Shown in pieces: positions 35,904 through 37,662 of a stretch of 37,662 bases of DNA. The first letter of the stretch is position 1. Each line of letters opens with the position of its first letter. The stretch is taken from contig CALBBQ010000064.1 in assembly GCA_937926785.1 (NCBI GenBank), positions 1-37,662 on the forward strand, read 5' to 3'. The translations under genes and the position numbers were made by a program. The notes under the pieces were generated by a model that saw only the letters and a program-made list of their open reading frames with translations, had not been told where the DNA came from and did not search any database. The stretch comes from an uncultured Bacteroidales bacterium. Lineage in GTDB: Bacteria; Bacteroidota; Bacteroidia; Bacteroidales; Tenuifilaceae.

Positions 35904-35930
35904 AAAAAACCCTGAGCAAATCAGGGTTTT
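35904..35930 (-). terminator. Intrinsic terminator upstream of hflX (minus strand)
   Basis: AAAACCCTGA / TCAGGGTTTT form a 10-bp stem with a 5-nt loop. On the minus strand it is followed by TTTTTTG. It ends minus-strand transcripts coming from the tonB side and sits 29 nt after the stop of the TonB remnant, as its former terminator would. Confidence 0.85.
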
Positions 35931-35958
35931 AAACGTAACTTGATGGTATTAAGGTTAC

Positions 35959-36078
35959 TTAGTTTTGCAATGCAAATTTAATAGGAATTACGAATTTTAC
36001 CCTTGCCGGGTGGCCGTTATTCATATCCGGTTCCCATTGGGGCATGTTGTAAACCATTTGTATGGCTTTTCTGTTATT
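35959..36078 (-). pseudogene. Remnant of a second TonB C-terminal domain
   Basis: On the minus strand an open stretch of 39 codons between two stops reads NNRKAIQMVYNMPQWEPDM..., continuing through NNGHPARVKFVIPIK to FALQN and a TAA. It lines up with the end of the intact TonB next door (EAVRVVSASPKWKPGKQRGK, then PVRVQYTIPIIFVLQ): the Pro-x-Trp-x-Pro core, the GxPxRV(K/Q) turn and the last beta strand are all kept. There is no start codon in frame and nothing TonB-like before it. It begins 58 bp after the tonB stop, beyond the tonB terminator hairpin. It is best read as the tail of a deleted tandem paralogue. Confidence 0.75.
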
Positions 36079-36082
36079 TTAC

Positions 36083-36117
36083 AACAACAAAAGCCCGCCA
36101 CAAGGCAGGGCTTTGTT
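36083..36117 (-). terminator. Probable terminator of tonB
   Basis: On the minus strand AAAGCCC...GGGCTTT, extended by flanking ACAA/TTGT pairs and one internal mismatch, forms a hairpin 20 nt after the tonB stop. It is followed by TTTTGTTGTTG. Confidence 0.65.
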
Positions 36118-36136
36118 GTATTAGGTATGATATTAG

Positions 36137-36826
36137 TTACTGTAGTACAAAGATGATTGGTATGGTGTACTGTACACGAACTGGTTTACCACGCTGTTTC
36201 CCGGGTTTCCATTTGGGCGAGGCCGACACAACGCGAACGGCTTCCTTATCGAGCGAGGGGTCAACACCACGAACTACCTTTACATTTGATACCCTACCAT
36301 CGGGCTCCACCACAAAGTTGATGATAACACGACCCTGAATACCGTTTTCGGCAGCTACATCCGGGTACTTAAGGTTCTTTTGAACGTAGTTGATACGGAA
36401 TTCATTAATATCGCCACCACCGAATGTGGGCATCTCCTCAACGATAACGAATGGAGTGTACTCCTCTTCTTCCTGTTCCTCGCCCTTGAACTCCATGATG
36501 GTTACCTTGGCATCTTCGGAGAACTCGGAGTCAAAGATATCGCTGTTGTCGTTAATCTTTACGTTATCATCAACAACCTTGATTACATCCGATACGGTAA
36601 TCTGCTTGGGTGGTTCAGGTGGTTTAACTTCGTCGCGGTTGGTAATTGGAATAATCTCCTGCTCAACCTTCACATCCTGGGTCCCTGCCAGCTCCACCTT
36701 TACGGTGTCGGTAGTGGTCCACTCAAAGGCCAGCAAAACAATACCCAGCGAGATGGCTAACCCAATCTCAAAGAACATGAACTTCTTGTTCTGCAGGTCT
36801 GCCTTGGGGTTCTTTTTCAGTTCCAT
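36137..36826 (-). CDS. tonB: Energy transducer TonB
   Basis: The 229-residue inner-membrane-anchored protein couples the proton-motive force to TonB-dependent receptors. A short cytoplasmic N-terminus (MELKKNPKADLQNKKFMFFE) is followed by a TM helix (about 16-36), a periplasmic linker with only a small proline patch (KPPEPPKQI), an acidic stretch (KGEEQEEEEY) and a TonB C-terminal domain (about 138-229; YPDVAAENGIQGRVIINF, PKWKPGKQRGKPVRVQYTIP). The N-terminal form is typical of Bacteroidota TonBs. No exbB/exbD is adjacent. Downstream lies the tail of a second TonB domain. Confidence 0.95.
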   Translation of the reverse strand: MELKKNPKADLQNKKFMFFEIGLAISLGIVLLAFEWTTTDTVKVELAGTQDVKVEQEIIPITNRDEVKPPEPPKQITVSDVIKVVDDNVKINDNSDIFDSEFSEDAKVTIMEFKGEEQEEEEYTPFVIVEEMPTFGGGDINEFRINYVQKNLKYPDVAAENGIQGRVIINFVVEPDGRVSNVKVVRGVDPSLDKEAVRVVSASPKWKPGKQRGKPVRVQYTIPIIFVLQ

Positions 36827-36960
36827 ATTTTTGCGTATTTGGCTCTTGGTATAACGGTTAACTGCTAAAATTATTTTGAGCTACAAAGCAACAAATTTTT
36901 TCCTTATCTCACAATATTATACGCAAATTTTTAAATCATGTTAAAAAAAATCTGGCAGAA

Positions 36961-36991
36961 TTGGGGGTAAAACCAAAAAGTTTTATTTTTG
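36961..36991 (+). promoter_or_regulatory. Promoter of tRNA-Ala
   Basis: TTG (36961-36963), a 20-nt spacer and TATTTTTG (36984-36991, exact TAnnTTTG) lie 11 nt before the tRNA 5' end. Confidence 0.7.
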
Positions 36992-37002
36992 CAAAAGTTT
37001 AT

Positions 37003-37076
37003 GGGGGTATAGCTCAGTTGGCTAGAGCGATTGCATGGCATGCAATAGGTCAGGGGTTCGACTCCCCTTACCTCCA
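37003..37076 (+). tRNA. tRNA-Ala (anticodon GGC)
   Basis: This is a 74-nt tRNA. The acceptor GGGGGTA pairs with TACCTCC (one G-U), the D-arm is GCTC/GAGC, the anticodon stem ATTGC/GCAAT encloses the loop ATGGCAT (GGC), and the T-arm is AGGGG TTCGACT CCCCT. Discriminator A; CCA is not encoded. It reads GCC and GCU codons. A tRNA-like copy lies 127 bp downstream. Confidence 0.95.
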
Positions 37077-37095
37077 CGACCTGAGGGGCCATCGC

Positions 37096-37117
37096 GAAGC
37101 GAGTCCGCTTTTTATTT
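37096..37117 (+). terminator. Short terminator after tRNA-Ala
   Basis: AAGCG / CGCTT (5 bp, AGTC loop) followed by TTTATTT, 20 nt after the tRNA. The stem is short but the T-run is good. Confidence 0.5.
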
Positions 37118-37138
37118 CGCACCCACAACCCGCCCCCT

Positions 37139-37203
37139 GCTCAGCAGGCTGGAGCGTCCCGATGGCATCGGGAAGGTCAGGGGTTCGACTCCCCTTACCA
37201 GGA
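37139..37203 (+). pseudogene. tRNA-Ala-like element (partial tRNA copy with rewritten anticodon stem)
   Basis: These 65 nt align without gaps to positions 37012-37076 of the tRNA-Ala(GGC) gene (49/65 identical by eye). The D-stem GCTC/GAGC, the anticodon loop ATGGCAT and a 26-nt block covering the variable loop, T-arm and 3' strand (37174-37199) are kept. All ten bases of the anticodon stem differ, yet they pair perfectly (TCCCG/CGGGA). The 5' acceptor strand is absent: the preceding CCGCCCC cannot pair with TACCAGG. The D-arm change TT to CA also makes CCTGC-TCA-GCAGG a perfect hairpin. A normal cloverleaf tRNA is therefore unlikely. It may be a decayed copy or a tRNA-derived repeat. Confidence 0.7.
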
Positions 37204-37256
37204 GTCTTGGAAGGCGAAAAGATTTAAGTAGGGAAGGTTAGTTGATCGCTGCTCGT

Positions 37257-37289
37257 TGTTCGTGGAATGAAGAGTTGATGGTTGATAGT
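37257..37289 (+). repeat. Direct repeat, copy 1
   Basis: Starts TGTTCGTGGA and matches the copy at 37560-37592 at about 26 of 33 positions by eye, including TGATGG and TGAT blocks in register. The two copies flank about 270 bp of palindromic sequence. Confidence 0.55.
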
Positions 37290-37474
37290 TGGTGGTTTCA
37301 GATGTTCGGGTAATTTTAAAGCCACCCTATAGCCCATGGCTTCAGTTATGGGGTACGTAAGCCCACAAAATAAGCGATTCGCGCCTTAGCCACCCCAAAG
37401 CGCCAGCCCGAACCGTTGCATTGCAACGCCGAATTCCTAAGCCAAGGGTAGGTTTGGTTGATAGCCTTGAGCGG

Positions 37475-37535
37475 GTCACCCCGAGCGGAGTCGAGGGGTG
37501 AAAGGAGGAGATGCTTCGACTACGCTCAGCATGAC
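37475..37535. repeat. Inverted repeat of a dispersed Bacteroidota-type intergenic element
   Basis: The left arm (37475-37500) begins GTCACCCCGAGCGGAGTCGA. The reverse complement of the right arm (37511-37535) begins GTCATGCTGAGCGTAGTCGA. The arms share about 17 of 24 bases, with several further G-U pairs possible, separated by a 10-nt AG-rich loop. I recognise GAGCG-AGTCGA-type palindromes as common intergenic repeats in Bacteroidota genomes; copy number in this genome is unknown. Confidence 0.7.
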
Positions 37536-37559
37536 AGGGGCGGAAGGGTTGTTGGTCAT

Positions 37560-37592
37560 TGTTCGTGGATTGTAGAGGTGATGGATGATGGT
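37560..37592 (+). repeat. Direct repeat, copy 2
   Basis: Partner of the repeat at 37257-37289, 303 bp downstream. Same TGTTCGTGGA start. Confidence 0.55.
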
Positions 37593-37603
37593 GATTTGTG
37601 CAA

Positions 37604-37640
37604 ATGCCCTGGTGGGGAAACCGCCACTTTGCCAGGGCAT
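37604..37640. repeat. Palindromic hairpin at the window end
   Basis: ATGCCCTGG / CCAGGGCAT form a 9-bp stem, with an inner GTGG/CCAC stem and a small internal loop. No T-run follows and no gene precedes it, so it looks like a repeat element rather than a terminator. Confidence 0.5.
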
Positions 37641-37662
37641 AGCCTTAGGCATGGTATAATAT

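Larger units (their letters stand above)
37204..37662. other. Gene-free, palindrome-rich repeat island at the window end
   Basis: No credible gene is seen in these 459 bases. They hold two diverged direct repeats, three sizeable inverted repeats (the largest is listed separately) and a small perfect palindrome, CGTTGCATTGCAACG (37414-37428). One hairpin is ACCCTAT/ATGGGGT at 37324-37354 with an inner AGCC/GGCT stem. The base composition is noticeably more GC-rich than the AT-rich spacers elsewhere in the window. Confidence 0.7.

Noticed and set aside
37035..37241. Open frame of 68 codons over tRNA-Ala and its copy, with an internal repeat-like protein sequence
   Set aside because: It reads through a tRNA and its duplicate. 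The apparent protein repeat is just the T-arm duplication, so it is not a gene.
37604..37640. Hairpin as an integron attC site
   Set aside because: No integrase or cassette genes are present, and the conserved attC core-site pairs (R'/R'') are not visible; it looks like a plain palindromic repeat.
1..37662. CRISPR arrays, insertion sequences, prophage or defence genes
   Set aside because: No regularly spaced direct repeats, transposase or integrase motifs, phage structural genes or nuclease/toxin pairs were found on either strand.

Overview
The window looks like a chromosomal segment of a member of the Bacteroidota, probably Bacteroidales-like. The evidence is the acpP-fabF-rnc gene order, a TonB with the compact N-terminus typical of the phylum, SpII lipoproteins, a lamin-tail-domain exoprotein, a Bacteroidota-type K+-dependent membrane pyrophosphatase, and promoters of the Bacteroidota form TTTG-N19/20-TAnnTTTG (clear upstream of both tRNAs, the hybrid kinase and ychF). 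No phage, transposase, CRISPR array or defence system is visible. Most of the window is core genome with scattered accessory genes.

Layout. Positions 1-2276 (-) hold the N-terminal 758 codons of an alpha-2-macroglobulin lipoprotein that runs off the window. Positions 2593-7434 hold two divergent signalling genes: a Cache-HAMP-GAF-PAS sensor with no output domain (-), and a periplasmic-TPR/PP2C phosphatase (+). Positions 7532-9862 (-) are the acpP-fabF-rnc operon. Then come purN (+), a small outer-membrane-type lipoprotein (-), and hppA (+) with a strong terminator. Positions 13864-15978 hold a two-domain GT2 glycosyltransferase followed by a decayed GT2 gene. After these come a Sua5/YrdC gene, a TPR hybrid histidine kinase (+), ychF and an OmpA-family coiled-coil lipoprotein (both -), dxs, tRNA-Leu(CAA), an Ldh2-family oxidoreductase, a dCMP deaminase with an S41 protease (+), and an alpha/beta hydrolase (-). 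A 1873-residue modular exoprotein (-) precedes asd (+), hflX (-), a TonB C-terminal remnant (-), tonB (-) and tRNA-Ala(GGC). The last ~590 bases are gene-free and rich in palindromes.

Functional themes. Housekeeping: fatty-acid synthesis (ACP, KAS II), purine synthesis (PurN), isoprenoid precursor synthesis (Dxs), the aspartate pathway (Asd), tRNA t6A modification (TsaC), RNA processing (RNase III) and ribosome-associated P-loop NTPases (YchF, HflX). Cell surface: A2M, OmpA-like, TonB, the LTD exoprotein and a CtpA-type protease. Signalling: three membrane sensors, two of which share the plan signal peptide-TPR-TM-coiled coil but end in different outputs (PP2C phosphatase, or kinase plus receiver).

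I did not find a convincing new multi-gene system. The observations most worth a second look are at small scale: (i) 127 bp downstream of tRNA-Ala(GGC), a gap-free 65-nt tRNA-Ala-like copy whose anticodon stem is completely replaced yet still pairs, and which lacks a matching 5' acceptor strand; (ii) a dense island of inverted and direct repeats after it; (iii) a glycosyltransferase gene that appears to have lost its middle, with a TGA at the presumed junction; and (iv) an orphan TonB C-terminal tail downstream of tonB.
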